This document shows positions 25,568 through 34,216 of a stretch of DNA of 64,000 nucleotides, in pieces (position 1 is the first letter of the stretch; every line of letters starts with the position of its first letter). The stretch covers positions 124,001 through 188,000 of the forward strand of contig JBGAGO010000003.1 in assembly GCA_044226655.1 (NCBI GenBank), written 5' to 3'. The notes under the pieces were generated by a model. It had not been told where the DNA came from and searched no databases. It saw only the letters and a program-made list of their open reading frames with translations. The stretch is from JBEVOS01 sp044226655 (GTDB lineage: Bacteria; Pseudomonadota; Alphaproteobacteria; Caulobacterales; Aquidulcibacteraceae). The translations under genes were made by a program, and so were the position numbers.

Positions 25568-25909
25568 ATGACGCATCACGATGCGCTCGCGGCCTTTTTG
25601 GGGCCGGAGCTGTTTACGCGACTCGATTGGAGCCGACTCGATCTGGAGCAGCGTGAGGCGATTCTCACGGTGTTCCGAGTCGGATTGAATGCGGGCGCCG
25701 CTTCAGGCTCGGTCTCGATGATCGAGAGCGTGCTGGCGCAGGGCCAAGTGATCCTGTGCGAGGACGGCACGCGCTGGCGCGCGCTCGGCAAAGGCGACGC
25801 CGATCTGGTGCGCGATTGGGGTGAAGGCGCGCTCGTCGCCGTGCACCGCAATCTGCTTTACCGGCTCGACGATTACGAAGCCGTCGAGGTGGAATCGCTG
25901 CGGCTCTAG
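25568..25909 (+). CDS. Hypothetical soluble protein, 113 residues
   Basis: The protein has a helical N-terminal half (LGPELFTRLDWSRLDLEQRE) and a beta-rich C-terminal half (VILCEDGTRWRALGKGDA, LLYRLDDYEAVEVE). No signal peptide or membrane segment is present. The ATG at 25568 follows GGGGAAG. The stop TAG is shared in a 4-base overlap with the convergent exported protein. I do not recognise the family. Confidence 0.7.
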   Translation: MTHHDALAAFLGPELFTRLDWSRLDLEQREAILTVFRVGLNAGAASGSVSMIESVLAQGQVILCEDGTRWRALGKGDADLVRDWGEGALVAVHRNLLYRLDDYEAVEVESLRL

Positions 25910-26835
25910 TGCGGCCGGATGCAGTCGAAGCGGTAGATCGGGACTTGCCCGAAGCCTTCGGAAAACTCCGTATCGACCAAAAGCGCCTCGCCATCGGCCG
26001 TGTAAGAGATCGCTTCGGCCTGCGGCAGGCGCGGCAGGGCGATGACGCGGAAATCCACGTTCGGCCGCCAGCTGCGCGATGGCTTCCAGGGCTGAGCGGG
26101 ATCGAAGGCGAATTCGACCGCGACCGTGTAGGTGACGAGCGCGGCGCGCGTTCCATCCGGCGCAAAGTCGAGGCTTGTCGCCAGCATGCCGCGCATGGGC
26201 TGATCCCAGAGCAGATAGGGCAGATCGATCTCGCCGATTTGTTCGAAGCTCTGCGCGCCGCCGGCGCGCAGCTGCGCGGCGGTGAGGCGAAACACCTGCG
26301 CGGGGGCGACGCGGCGCTCCACGTAATCAGCGGGTTTGGTGATGAGATAAAGATCGCCGTTCGGATGGATGGCGAACGCCTCCGCATCATGGGGGCCGTC
26401 CGGATAGCGGGCGGTGATGCGGCGCAGCGCGGTTTCGACCCGGGCGTAGCGCTGCTTTTCGCGCAGGACGACGAAGGTCACGTCCGCGCGCCGGTGAAAA
26501 TTGTCGCCGATGTCGCCGAGATAGACGCACGCGCCTTCCGGGCAGGGGCCGACGGCGATGTCTTCGACATCGCTCGGCGAAAAATCACGCACGTTCACGA
26601 CGCGCGCATTGGCGCCATCGAGGCCCGTGACAAAGAAGCGGCCGGAATCGCCGCTGTCATTGTTGTGGTAGAGCTGGCCGGGAAACGCGCGCGAGGCGGC
26701 GATGCCGCTGGCTTCGTTGATGAGCGCCGGATCAAGGTCGCCCACGAATTGCGCCGGCGCCCAAGCCGGACAAAGCTCCGCCTGCGCGCTCGCGGCGCAT
26801 GCCGCCAAAGCCAAGGCGACTACGATCCGTTTCAT
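25906..26835 (-). CDS. Exported beta-propeller-like protein, hypothetical
   Basis: The 309-residue protein has a clear signal peptide (about 1-19, ending AASAQA). The mature part is rich in short beta strands with repeated Asp/Gly turns (SGDSGRFFVTGLDGANARVV, IAVGPCPEGACVYLGDIGDN, AFAIHPNGDLYLITKP). This pattern resembles WD40-like or SMP-30-like propellers. A paired Cys motif (CPEGAC) is present. It is probably periplasmic; no substrate can be named. Confidence 0.75.
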   Translation of the reverse strand: MKRIVVALALAACAASAQAELCPAWAPAQFVGDLDPALINEASGIAASRAFPGQLYHNNDSGDSGRFFVTGLDGANARVVNVRDFSPSDVEDIAVGPCPEGACVYLGDIGDNFHRRADVTFVVLREKQRYARVETALRRITARYPDGPHDAEAFAIHPNGDLYLITKPADYVERRVAPAQVFRLTAAQLRAGGAQSFEQIGEIDLPYLLWDQPMRGMLATSLDFAPDGTRAALVTYTVAVEFAFDPAQPWKPSRSWRPNVDFRVIALPRLPQAEAISYTADGEALLVDTEFSEGFGQVPIYRFDCIRPH

Positions 26836-26856
26836 GCCGACCTCCCCACTCTTTCG

Positions 26857-27288
26857 TTAGCGGCGATATTGGATGAAGCCTGCGTAGCGCGCCACCTTGT
26901 CATAGAGGGCGCGGGCGGTGGCGTTGGTTTCCTGCGTGAGCCAATAGACGCGGGTCGCGCCGGCTGCGTCGGCGCGGGCGTAGACGGCTTCGATCAGCGC
27001 GCGGCCTGCGCCGGAGCCGCGGGCCTCCGGCGCGACGAACAAATCTTCGAGATAGCAATAGAGCGTCTTGGTCCAGGTCGCGCGGTGCAGCACGCAATGG
27101 ACGAGGCCGATCAGTTCGTCGCCGCGTTCGGCCACGAGCGCGAACATCGGCTCGGCCGGATCGAGGAGGCGCGCGAAGGTCGTCTCGGTCACATCCTCCG
27201 GCAGCGCGGTTTCGTAGAAGGCGAGATAGTCCTGCCAGAGCGGGTCCCAGCGCGGGCGATCGGAAGCGGCGAGGGGGCGGATGATCAT
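26857..27288 (-). CDS. GNAT-family N-acetyltransferase
   Basis: The 143-residue enzyme has the GNAT acetyl-CoA motif DLFVAPEARGSGAGRALIEA and the C-terminal VYWLTQETNATARALYDK of small-molecule or amine acetyltransferases. Its ATG overlaps the stop of the upstream hypothetical gene (ATGA), so the two are coupled. The substrate is unknown. Confidence 0.9.
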   Translation of the reverse strand: MIIRPLAASDRPRWDPLWQDYLAFYETALPEDVTETTFARLLDPAEPMFALVAERGDELIGLVHCVLHRATWTKTLYCYLEDLFVAPEARGSGAGRALIEAVYARADAAGATRVYWLTQETNATARALYDKVARYAGFIQYRR

Positions 27289-27683
27289 GCCTTCGCCTCG
27301 GCCCGTTCGGCGCGGGCTTCTTCCGCGTCGGCGTCATCGCGCGTCATGAAGAAGGAGCCGGACCATTGGCCGGGAATGGTCCATTTGCCTTCGATGCGCG
27401 TGAGTTGGGCGTTGGCAGCGCCTTCATAGAGGATGAAATGACGCAACCCGCCGCTGCCATCCATGTGCTTCGTGAAGGACACGGCTCGCCCTTCTCGTAC
27501 GCCGTCGATCGTGGCGGTGATGACCCCGCCGCCGATCTTGCGCCAATCCGGTTCCTGCGTTGAACCGGTGAAGACGCCGCCGCTGTCTTGGAGGACGGCG
27601 TTGAACACGGTCTCCGGCCAAGCGTCGCCGGGATAGCGGTAGGCGCCGCTCCAAGCGCCGGAGAGATCGGAGCGGCGCGTCAA
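27285..27683 (-). CDS. Hypothetical beta-rich protein, 132 residues
   Basis: The protein reads LSGAWSGAYRYPG at the N-terminus and has alternating strands with Trp and Gly (FTGSTQEPDWRKIGGG, IEGKWTIPGQWSGSFFM), which suggests a small beta-barrel or lipocalin-like fold. The C-terminus is an acidic/Ala helix. The frame opens at TTG 27683, 4 bases after the icd stop; no better start is available without losing the first strand. It overlaps the downstream GNAT gene by 4 bases. Confidence 0.65.
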   Translation of the reverse strand: MTRRSDLSGAWSGAYRYPGDAWPETVFNAVLQDSGGVFTGSTQEPDWRKIGGGVITATIDGVREGRAVSFTKHMDGSGGLRHFILYEGAANAQLTRIEGKWTIPGQWSGSFFMTRDDADAEEARAERAEAKA

Positions 27684-27687
27684 TCTA

Positions 27688-28899
27688 CTACCCCATCGCC
27701 TTCTTCAGGTTGGCGTCGATGGCGTCGAGGAAGCCTTCGGTGGTGAGCCATTTCTGCTGGTCGCCGACCAGAAGCGCGAGGTCCTTGGTCATTTCGCCGG
27801 CTTCGACGGTATCGACGGTGACCTTTTCCAAGAGCTGCGCGAACTCGATGAGCTTCTGATTGCCGTCGAGCTTGCCGCGATGTTCGAGGCCGCGCGTCCA
27901 GGCGAAGATCGAGGCGACGGAATTGGTGCTGGTCGGTTCGCCCTTCTGGTGCTGGCGGTAATGGCGCGTCACGGTGCCGTGGGCGGCTTCGGCTTCCATG
28001 ATCTTGCCATCGGGCGTCAGCAGCACGGAGGTCATGAGGCCGAGCGAGCCGAAGCCTTGCGCGACAGTGTCCGACTGCACGTCGCCATCATAGTTCTTGC
28101 ACGCCCACACATACCCGCCGCTCCACTTCAGTGCGGAGGCGACCATGTCGTCGATCAGGCGGTGTTCGTAGGTGAGCTTGCGCTTGTCGAACTCGGCTTT
28201 GAATTCGGCGTCGAACACTTCCTGGAAGATGTCCTTGAAGCGGCCGTCGTAGGCTTTGAGGATGGTGTTCTTGGTCGAGAGATAGACCGGCCAATTCTTC
28301 AGGAGGCCGTAGTTCAGCGAGGAGCGCGCGAAATCGCGGATGCTCTCATCGAGATTATACATCGCCATGGTGACGCCCGCGCCGGGCGCCTTGAACACTT
28401 CCTTCTCGATGACTTGGCCGTCGTCGCCGACGAACTTAATCGTCAGCACGCCCTTGCCGGGGAATTTGAAATCGGTTGCGCGGTATTGATCGCCGAAGGC
28501 GTGGCGGCCGACCACGATGGGCTGGGTCCAGCCGGGCACCAGGCGCGGCACGTTCTTGCAGATGATCGGCTCGCGGAAGATGACGCCGCCGAGGATGTTG
28601 CGGATGGTCCCGTTCGGGCTCTTCCACATTTCCTTGAGGCCGAATTCCTTCACGCGCGCTTCGTCGGGCGTGATGGTCGCGCATTTGACGCCGACGCCGT
28701 ATTTCTTGATCGCGTTGGCGGAATCGATCGTGACCTGATCATTGGTGGCGTCGCGGTGCTCGATGCCGAGGTCGTAATAGTCGAGATTGATGTCGAGATA
28801 GGGGTGGATCAGCTTGTCTTTGATGAGCTGCCAGATGATCCGCGTCATCTCATCGCCGTCGATTTCGACAACCGGATTATCAACCTTGATCTTCGCCAT
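27688..28899 (-). CDS. icd: NADP-dependent isocitrate dehydrogenase
   Basis: The 403-residue protein is of the homodimeric, eukaryote-like IDH type (opening MAKIKVDNPVVEIDGDEMTR). It converts isocitrate to 2-oxoglutarate with NADPH formation. Substrate-site stretches SPNGTIRNILGG and the EAAHGTVTRHY motif near the cofactor site are present. The ATG at 28899 is preferred over an in-frame upstream extension. It leads a leftward operon with the hypothetical and GNAT genes. In Caulobacter it also lies close to recA-alaS. Confidence 0.97.
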   Translation of the reverse strand: MAKIKVDNPVVEIDGDEMTRIIWQLIKDKLIHPYLDINLDYYDLGIEHRDATNDQVTIDSANAIKKYGVGVKCATITPDEARVKEFGLKEMWKSPNGTIRNILGGVIFREPIICKNVPRLVPGWTQPIVVGRHAFGDQYRATDFKFPGKGVLTIKFVGDDGQVIEKEVFKAPGAGVTMAMYNLDESIRDFARSSLNYGLLKNWPVYLSTKNTILKAYDGRFKDIFQEVFDAEFKAEFDKRKLTYEHRLIDDMVASALKWSGGYVWACKNYDGDVQSDTVAQGFGSLGLMTSVLLTPDGKIMEAEAAHGTVTRHYRQHQKGEPTSTNSVASIFAWTRGLEHRGKLDGNQKLIEFAQLLEKVTVDTVEAGEMTKDLALLVGDQQKWLTTEGFLDAIDANLKKAMG

Positions 28900-28969
28900 G
28901 AACCTTCGCCTCGGGCTAAACGGACGGGCGCGTTGGTGGCGCCTTCGGCCCGTCCGCGCAAGGCGCGCG

Positions 28970-30154
28970 CTAGCGAATGACAAGGTCCGTGCGCGGCATG
29001 GCCGAAGCGCAGGCCATGGCGAGCGGCGTTGAGGCGCGCACGCCGCCTTGGCCCTGGCGCAGCGCCGATTGGCAGAATTGCAGGTTTTCCGGCGCCGATT
29101 GCCCGGGCCGGGGAAAGTTCGGCGCGTTGAGCAGGCTCATCTCCGCATCCGAGAAGCGTCCGTCGACGGCGTAATCGTTCGGATAGCCGCGCGGGCGGAA
29201 GCTGGTGCAGGCCTGCGCCATTTGCGACAGGCATTGGTCCAATTGCTGCGCTGTCTGATCGCGCGGGCGGTTGATGAAGGCCTGCAGCACGGCCGTGGCG
29301 AGGCGCTGAAAATCGGTCTGCGTCGCGCCAGTTTCGGTGGGGGCGGCGGGCGTCGCCGCGGGAGCGGGCGCCGCAGGGCTCGCCGGCTTCGCGTCCAGGT
29401 GCGCGGGATCGGGCAGGGGCGCGGGCGGATCGGCGATCTCATCGGCGTGGGGCGGCGGCGGAAGCGGATCGGGCGCCGTCCGTGGTGGGGCTGCGGCGGA
29501 GGCCGGCGCGAGCGCGGCTTCTTGAACCGGTGGCCCTGACTCCGTCGCGATGGGCGGCGCGGGCGGCGTGTAGATTTGGCGTTGCGATAGAAAAAGTCCG
29601 CCCGCGAACACCGCGCCGACGGTGACGACGGCGAGCGCGGTCTGGCCAAGCCGCGAGCCGATGCGGCCGCGGCTGCGCGAGCGCGTATAGCGCGCCGGCC
29701 CATCCGCGCGCGCATCCGCTTTGGCTTCGCCCGGCGGGGGCGCCGCCGGCGGAATGCGGCGCTTGGCGTCGACCAGGCGCTTCACTTGCTGCAGCAGCGC
29801 CAACCAATCGGGATCGTCCGGATTGCCGCGCCAATGCGAGAGATCGGCGCTCTGGATCATGTTGAACGGGATCGGCGGGTGGCACGATCGCACGGTGCAG
29901 GGCACGAGGCGCTGCTCATTGCTGGCGTGCGTCGTCTCGGCGATCACCCAGCGCGATTTCGCGGACTCGGGCGACCAGCAGGTCACGACCACGGTTGCGC
30001 CTTCCAGCGCACGACGCAGCACATCGTTCCAGCGCGCGCCCGGCTTGATCTCCGGATCCCACCACACGGAAAACCCTTCCGCAGTGAGGCCAAGGGCGAT
30101 CAGGCGTACGCGCTTGCGATCGTTGCGCGCATAGGAAATGAACACATCCGTCAT
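28970..30154 (-). CDS. Membrane-anchored TIR-domain protein
   Basis: The 394-residue protein starts with a TIR domain (1-130; MTDVFISYARNDR). The position matching the catalytic Glu of TIR NADases is kept in W69-V-I-A-E73. After a basic linker there is one membrane helix (about 169-189) and a Pro/Ala-rich stretch (about 195-285). A C-terminal domain of about 110 residues with several Cys (CLSQMAQAC) then faces the periplasm. It stands alone, leftward, 70 bases upstream of icd. It could be an NAD+-consuming sensor or a signalling adaptor; no typical defence partner (Thoeris, SIR2, CBASS) is adjacent. Confidence 0.85.
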   Translation of the reverse strand: MTDVFISYARNDRKRVRLIALGLTAEGFSVWWDPEIKPGARWNDVLRRALEGATVVVTCWSPESAKSRWVIAETTHASNEQRLVPCTVRSCHPPIPFNMIQSADLSHWRGNPDDPDWLALLQQVKRLVDAKRRIPPAAPPPGEAKADARADGPARYTRSRSRGRIGSRLGQTALAVVTVGAVFAGGLFLSQRQIYTPPAPPIATESGPPVQEAALAPASAAAPPRTAPDPLPPPPHADEIADPPAPLPDPAHLDAKPASPAAPAPAATPAAPTETGATQTDFQRLATAVLQAFINRPRDQTAQQLDQCLSQMAQACTSFRPRGYPNDYAVDGRFSDAEMSLLNAPNFPRPGQSAPENLQFCQSALRQGQGGVRASTPLAMACASAMPRTDLVIR

Positions 30155-30230
30155 GGGCGCCTTCTCCCGATAGCCCTACGACGGAGAGCATCATTGCACG
30201 TTTTTGCGCAGCCGGCATGACGGGGGTCAC

Positions 30231-31022
30231 GTGACTCGCGCCCGGGATATGCCGCCGGCCATCGCAGAGGATTGGCCGGCGATCTGCCTGGTGCGCCCGC
30301 AAATGGGCGAGAACATCGGCGCGGCCGCGCGCGCCATGCTGAATTTCGGCCTGAGCGCGATGCGCATCGTCGAGCCGCGCGATGGCTGGCCCAATCCGAA
30401 GGCGTTCGCCGTGGCCTCGGGCGCCGACAGCGTGCTCGACCATGCGCGCCTTGAGTGGAGTTTGGACGCGGCCCTGGCGGATGCGACGCTGGTGGTGGCC
30501 GCGACCGCGCGGCCGCGGCATCTGGAGAAGCCGGTCTGGGGACCGCGCGAAGCGGCGCTCAACATCCGCGCGGCGATCGAAGCGGGCGAGCGGCCGCTGG
30601 TGATGTTCGGCCCGGAAGCGGCGGGGCTCGAGACCGATGAGGTGTCGCGCGCCGACGCGGTGCTGACATACCCAACCAATCCGGGCTTTCCCTCGATCAA
30701 TCTGTCGAACGCGATCGCGCTGTTCAGCTTCGCGATGGGTGAGGCGCGTCAGGCCGGCGACATCCCGCCCTGGTTTCGCGAGACGCAGGGCGACCCCGCG
30801 ACGCAAGCTGAACTTGAGTCCATGTTTCTCCATCTGGAGCGCGAACTCGAAATCGGCCGCTTCTTCCATCCGCTCGACAAGGCGCCGCTGATGAAGCGCA
30901 ATCTGCGCGCCCCGTTCCTGCGCGCGCACATGACGACGCAGGAGGTGCAGACCTTCCGCGGCGTACTCAAAGCGCTGACGATCGGGCGGGGCGGACGAAA
31001 ACTGCCGGATGAGGAGCGCTAG
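30231..31022 (+). CDS. SpoU/TrmJ-like RNA 2'-O-methyltransferase
   Basis: The SPOUT-fold protein has the TrmJ-like opening CLVRPQMGENIGAAARAMLN, the motif MFGPEAAGLETDEVSRAD, and the SAM-knot motif FPSINLSNAIALFSF. It probably methylates ribose in tRNA, like TrmJ at position 32. A C-terminal helical extension of about 90 residues is present. GTG at 30231 follows GGGGG; an ATG at 30249 and a TTG at 30204 are alternatives. The gene is divergent from the TIR gene. Confidence 0.88.
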   Translation: MTRARDMPPAIAEDWPAICLVRPQMGENIGAAARAMLNFGLSAMRIVEPRDGWPNPKAFAVASGADSVLDHARLEWSLDAALADATLVVAATARPRHLEKPVWGPREAALNIRAAIEAGERPLVMFGPEAAGLETDEVSRADAVLTYPTNPGFPSINLSNAIALFSFAMGEARQAGDIPPWFRETQGDPATQAELESMFLHLERELEIGRFFHPLDKAPLMKRNLRAPFLRAHMTTQEVQTFRGVLKALTIGRGGRKLPDEER

Positions 31023-31084
31023 GGATTCACGCCGCGCGAGAAATCCTGTATCGGGTTCTCCACAGGGTTCATCCGGGTGTCTTC

Positions 31085-31621
31085 ATGGCTTGGGTCGACA
31101 AGCTGATCAGGCGGAAACAAGCGGCGCAGCCGACGTCGACGAGCTTGCTCGCGCCGTGGAGCGGCGAGACCGTCAATCTCGATGCGTATTGGGCGGAGGC
31201 GTGGAGCGATCTGCGCGCGCGCCAAGCCGAACTCGCGAGCCGGCTGAAGCTCGCCTCCGCGCATTGGACCGTGGATCAGGATCAAGGACTGATCCGGTTC
31301 GACCGCGCGGACGGCGTGATCGTCACAGCGCCTGTGCAGATCATCGGCGCGTGGAATCCGAAATCGGAATTGTTCACCTGGGGCTGGGATCATCCGAGCG
31401 TGAAGGTGCGTCTGCGCGCCGACGCCGAGCGCACGCGCTGGTTCGGCGAGCGCCACGAGTTGGAAGATTTCACCGAACGCAGCGTGAAAGTGACGGAAGG
31501 CGAAGCCTGGCGGCTCACCTCGGTCGCCATGCGCGTCAACGCCGCCGCCGGCGCCTATCGCGGGCCGACCGAGGGCCCGGTCGTGTTCATGACGCTCGGC
31601 GAATTGAAGGTGCGGGAATAG
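31085..31621 (+). CDS. Hypothetical protein resembling DUF6882
   Basis: The 178-residue soluble protein has a helical N-terminus with two basic residues after MAWVDKL. A beta-rich core follows with IIGAWNPKSELFTWGWDHPS, a Trp-rich stretch like that in DUF6882 proteins. It lies between the RNA methyltransferase and a DUF983 gene on the same strand, with gaps of 40-60 bases. The function is unknown and the family match is from memory of the motif only. Confidence 0.65.
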   Translation: MAWVDKLIRRKQAAQPTSTSLLAPWSGETVNLDAYWAEAWSDLRARQAELASRLKLASAHWTVDQDQGLIRFDRADGVIVTAPVQIIGAWNPKSELFTWGWDHPSVKVRLRADAERTRWFGERHELEDFTERSVKVTEGEAWRLTSVAMRVNAAAGAYRGPTEGPVVFMTLGELKVRE

Positions 31622-31663
31622 AGCGCGTCGCGCGCGCGGGCCGCCGCCGCTAAAGAGATCGCC

Positions 31664-32026
31664 GTGTCTGCCAAAGCCTCCGCGCCGCTGGGGCGCACCA
31701 TGGTGCGCGGCCTTCGTCTGTGCTGCCCGGCCTGCGGGGCGCGCACCTTGTTCGCCCGCTATCTTCAGCTGAGTGATCGCTGCACGGCGTGTGGCGCGGA
31801 CTTTTCGCACATGGAGACCGCGGACGTGGCGCCGCATCTGACGGTGTTCTTCGTCGGCCTCGCCATCGTGCCGGGCATCGTGATGGCGACGATGCGGTAT
31901 GAGCTGAACGGCGCGCTGGTGATCGCCGTCGCGCTCACGCTCGCGGTGGCGCTGACGCTGTTCCTGCTGCCGCGCGTGAAAGGCGTTTTGGCCGCGCTCT
32001 TGTGGCGTGCAGGACGGGCGATGTGA
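31664..32026 (+). CDS. DUF983 zinc-ribbon membrane protein
   Basis: The 120-residue protein has an N-terminal zinc-ribbon-like motif (CCPACG at about 20-25 and CTACGADFSH at about 42-51), followed by two membrane helices. This is the DUF983 layout. Some relatives are encoded beside cytochrome oxidase genes, but none is nearby here. GTG start at 31664. It ends 10 bases before the convergent rimO. Confidence 0.88.
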   Translation: MSAKASAPLGRTMVRGLRLCCPACGARTLFARYLQLSDRCTACGADFSHMETADVAPHLTVFFVGLAIVPGIVMATMRYELNGALVIAVALTLAVALTLFLLPRVKGVLAALLWRAGRAM

Positions 32027-32035
32027 GGGGGCGGC

Positions 32036-33355
32036 TTAGGCTGTCGCTTCGAGTTCGTGGCCTTCCGCGCCTGTGACGGTCACAGGCACGATATCGCCGG
32101 GATCAAGATCGCGTTCGGTGCGCACGTAGACGATGCCGTCGATGTCGGGCGCGTCGGCCTTGGTGCGCGCCGCGAAGGCGTCTTCCTCATCATCCCAGCC
32201 GTCGATGATGACGTCGAGCGTCTGGCCGATGAGGCGCCGCGCACGCGCATCGGCGAGCTCGGTTTGCACCTCGTTGAAGCGCTCCCAGCGTTCGTCGATC
32301 ACATCTTGCTCGACGTGATCAGGTAGATCGCGTGAGGGCGCGCCTTCAACGTTTTCGTATTTGAACACGCCCGCGCGATCGATCTCGGCGTCTTCGATGA
32401 AATCGAGCAGCGTTTCGAAATCCTTCTCCGTCTCGCCCGGAAAGCCGACGATGAAGGACGAGCGGATGGTGAGGTCGGGGCAGATGGCGCGCCAGGCGCG
32501 GATGCGATCGAGCACGCGGTCCTGATTGGCGGGGCGACGCATAGCCTTCAGTACGCGCGGGCTCGCGTGCTGAAACGGAATGTCGAGATAGGGCAGGATT
32601 TTGCCCTCGGCCATCAGCGGGATCACGTCATCGACGTGTGGGTAGGGGTAGACATAGTGCAGCCGCACCCAGATTCCGAGATCGCCGAGCTCCTTCGCGA
32701 GATCGTAGAATTTGGCGCGGATTGTGCGGTCCTTCCATTTGCTCTCGGCGTATTTCACGTCGACGCCGTAAGCGCTGGTGTCCTGGCTGATGACGAGCAA
32801 TTCCTTCACGCCGGCCTTCACCAGCGCTTCGGCTTCCTTGAGCACGGCGTTGGCCGGCCGTGAGGCGAGATCGCCGCGAATGCTCGGAATGATGCAGAAG
32901 CTGCAGCGATTGTTGCAGCCCTCGGAAATTTTCAGATAGGCGAAATGGCGCGGCGTGAGGCGAAAGCCCGCCTCGGGCACCAGATCGATTTTCGGATCGT
33001 GCTTGGCCGGCGCGTGCGCGTGAACGGCGTCGAGCACGGCTTCGTATTGATGCGGGCCGGTGATGGCGAGGACATCGGGGTGCGCGGCCTGGATGAGGTC
33101 GGCCTCTTTGCCGAGGCAGCCGGTGACGACGACTTTGCCGTTCTCGGCTATGGCTTCGCCGATGGCCTCAAGGCTTTCGGCCTTGGCGCTGTCGAGAAAG
33201 CCGCACGTGTTCACGATCACCAGATCGGCGCCGGCATAATCGTTGGAGAGGCGATAGCCCTCCGCGCGCAGCTTGGTGAGGATGCGCTCGCTGTCGACGA
33301 GCGCTTTCGGACAGCCCAGGCTGACCATGCCGATTTTAGGAACGCGGAGCGACAT
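32036..33355 (-). CDS. rimO: Ribosomal protein S12 methylthiotransferase RimO
   Basis: The 439-residue radical-SAM enzyme adds a methylthio group to the conserved Asp of ribosomal protein S12. An N-terminal UPF0004 domain carries three Cys for one cluster (including VSLGCPKALVDSE). The radical-SAM core has the CNNRCSFC cluster motif with SIRGDLASRP after it, and a C-terminal TRAM domain ends the protein. The length and motifs match RimO rather than MiaB. Confidence 0.96.
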   Translation of the reverse strand: MSLRVPKIGMVSLGCPKALVDSERILTKLRAEGYRLSNDYAGADLVIVNTCGFLDSAKAESLEAIGEAIAENGKVVVTGCLGKEADLIQAAHPDVLAITGPHQYEAVLDAVHAHAPAKHDPKIDLVPEAGFRLTPRHFAYLKISEGCNNRCSFCIIPSIRGDLASRPANAVLKEAEALVKAGVKELLVISQDTSAYGVDVKYAESKWKDRTIRAKFYDLAKELGDLGIWVRLHYVYPYPHVDDVIPLMAEGKILPYLDIPFQHASPRVLKAMRRPANQDRVLDRIRAWRAICPDLTIRSSFIVGFPGETEKDFETLLDFIEDAEIDRAGVFKYENVEGAPSRDLPDHVEQDVIDERWERFNEVQTELADARARRLIGQTLDVIIDGWDDEEDAFAARTKADAPDIDGIVYVRTERDLDPGDIVPVTVTGAEGHELEATA

Positions 33356-33403
33356 TGGGCGCGGCTTCTATCGCAAAGGCCGCAGCAAACCAATTGCCGC
33401 CAC

Positions 33404-33805
33404 TCACGCCAGGTTCAATTGCCAAGTGACGCCGAACCGATCGCCCACCCAGGCGAACAGGCGGCTGAAGCCGTAATCGCCCAGCGGCATGAAGATCTGG
33501 CCGCCCTCGCCCAGCGCGGCGACGAGCCGGCGCAGTTCGTCCTCGGTCTCGCAGTCGACGAAGAACGAAAACGAGGGTGTGAGCTTGAAGGCGTGCGGCG
33601 AGGGGCTGTCGAAGAAGCGGACAAGCTGGCTGGCGATCGAAATCGTCGCGCTCGCGACCGCGCCTTCCTTGCCCGGCCCGCCCGGGCCATGGCGCTCGAT
33701 CCGGACGATCCGGGTCTCGGGAATGGTCGCGACGTAGAGGTTCATCGCAGCTTCCGCTTCGCCCTCGAACATGAGGAACGGCGTGACAGCCTGGACCATG
33801 CGCAT
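33404..33805 (-). CDS. VOC-superfamily (PhnB-like) protein
   Basis: The 133-residue protein has the beta-alpha-beta-beta-beta vicinal-oxygen-chelate fold typical of PhnB-like or 3-demethylubiquinone methyltransferase-like proteins. Typical stretches are TPFLMFEGEAEAAMNLYV and PLGDYGFSRLFAWVGDRFGV. These proteins often have no proven activity. ATGs at 33805 and 33799 are both possible. Confidence 0.85.
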   Translation of the reverse strand: MRMVQAVTPFLMFEGEAEAAMNLYVATIPETRIVRIERHGPGGPGKEGAVASATISIASQLVRFFDSPSPHAFKLTPSFSFFVDCETEDELRRLVAALGEGGQIFMPLGDYGFSRLFAWVGDRFGVTWQLNLA

Positions 33806-33912
33806 TCTCCGTCGCTTCGCCGCGGGACGGGGCGCAAGTTAACAGCCTGCCGCGCCGGGGTCGAAGGCCGCCCGGCAGCGCGGGGCTGCTGCATTGCGAC
33901 GCCATGTCCATC

Positions 33913-33927
33913 TGCGAATGACTTGCA
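33913..33927. promoter_or_regulatory. Fur-like box (imperfect)
   Basis: TGCGAATGACTTGCA has the 6-1-6 layout with TGC/GCA ends of Fur boxes; two inner positions break the symmetry. It lies 94 bases before the bfd start and 34 bases before the better box at 33961-33973. Confidence 0.4.
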
Positions 33928-33960
33928 AAGGCGGGAGGGCGCGGCTAAATTCTTGCTTCT

Positions 33961-33973
33961 GCGAGTTACTCGC
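33961..33973. promoter_or_regulatory. Fur-like box, GCGAGT-T-ACTCGC
   Basis: A perfect 6-1-6 palindrome lies 33 bases upstream of the bfd ATG, where the promoter should be. The symmetry and GCGA/TCGC ends fit Fur sites reported for Caulobacter-type genomes. Iron control of bfd-bfr is expected from gene function. The direction (repression or activation) cannot be told. Confidence 0.55.
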
Positions 33974-34006
33974 TTTGAAATGGTTTGGCATTTCGGGAAT
34001 CCGGGC

Positions 34007-34207
34007 ATGTATGTCTGCAATTGCAACGGCGTGACCGATCGGGAGGTGGCGGAGGCCATTTCCGCGGGCGCGCGCCGCCCGGAGGACGTTCTCGGCCATC
34101 ATGGCTGCGATCCCTGCTGCGGCCGGTGCCTGCCCGAAATCGCCGACGCAATCGATGATGCTTGCGGCGGCTGCGCTCTCTCGGGGGCTCTTGTCGCCGC
34201 TGAATAG
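34007..34207 (+). CDS. bfd: Bacterioferritin-associated ferredoxin
   Basis: The 66-residue [2Fe-2S] protein has ligands Cys4, Cys6, Cys38 and Cys41, at the same positions as E. coli Bfd. It reduces the heme of bacterioferritin to release stored iron. It sits 9 bases upstream of bfr, so the two form an operon. Extra Cys residues occur at 34, 37, 53 and 56. Two Fur-like boxes lie upstream. Confidence 0.93.
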   Translation: MYVCNCNGVTDREVAEAISAGARRPEDVLGHHGCDPCCGRCLPEIADAIDDACGGCALSGALVAAE

Positions 34208-34216
34208 AGGCAGGCG

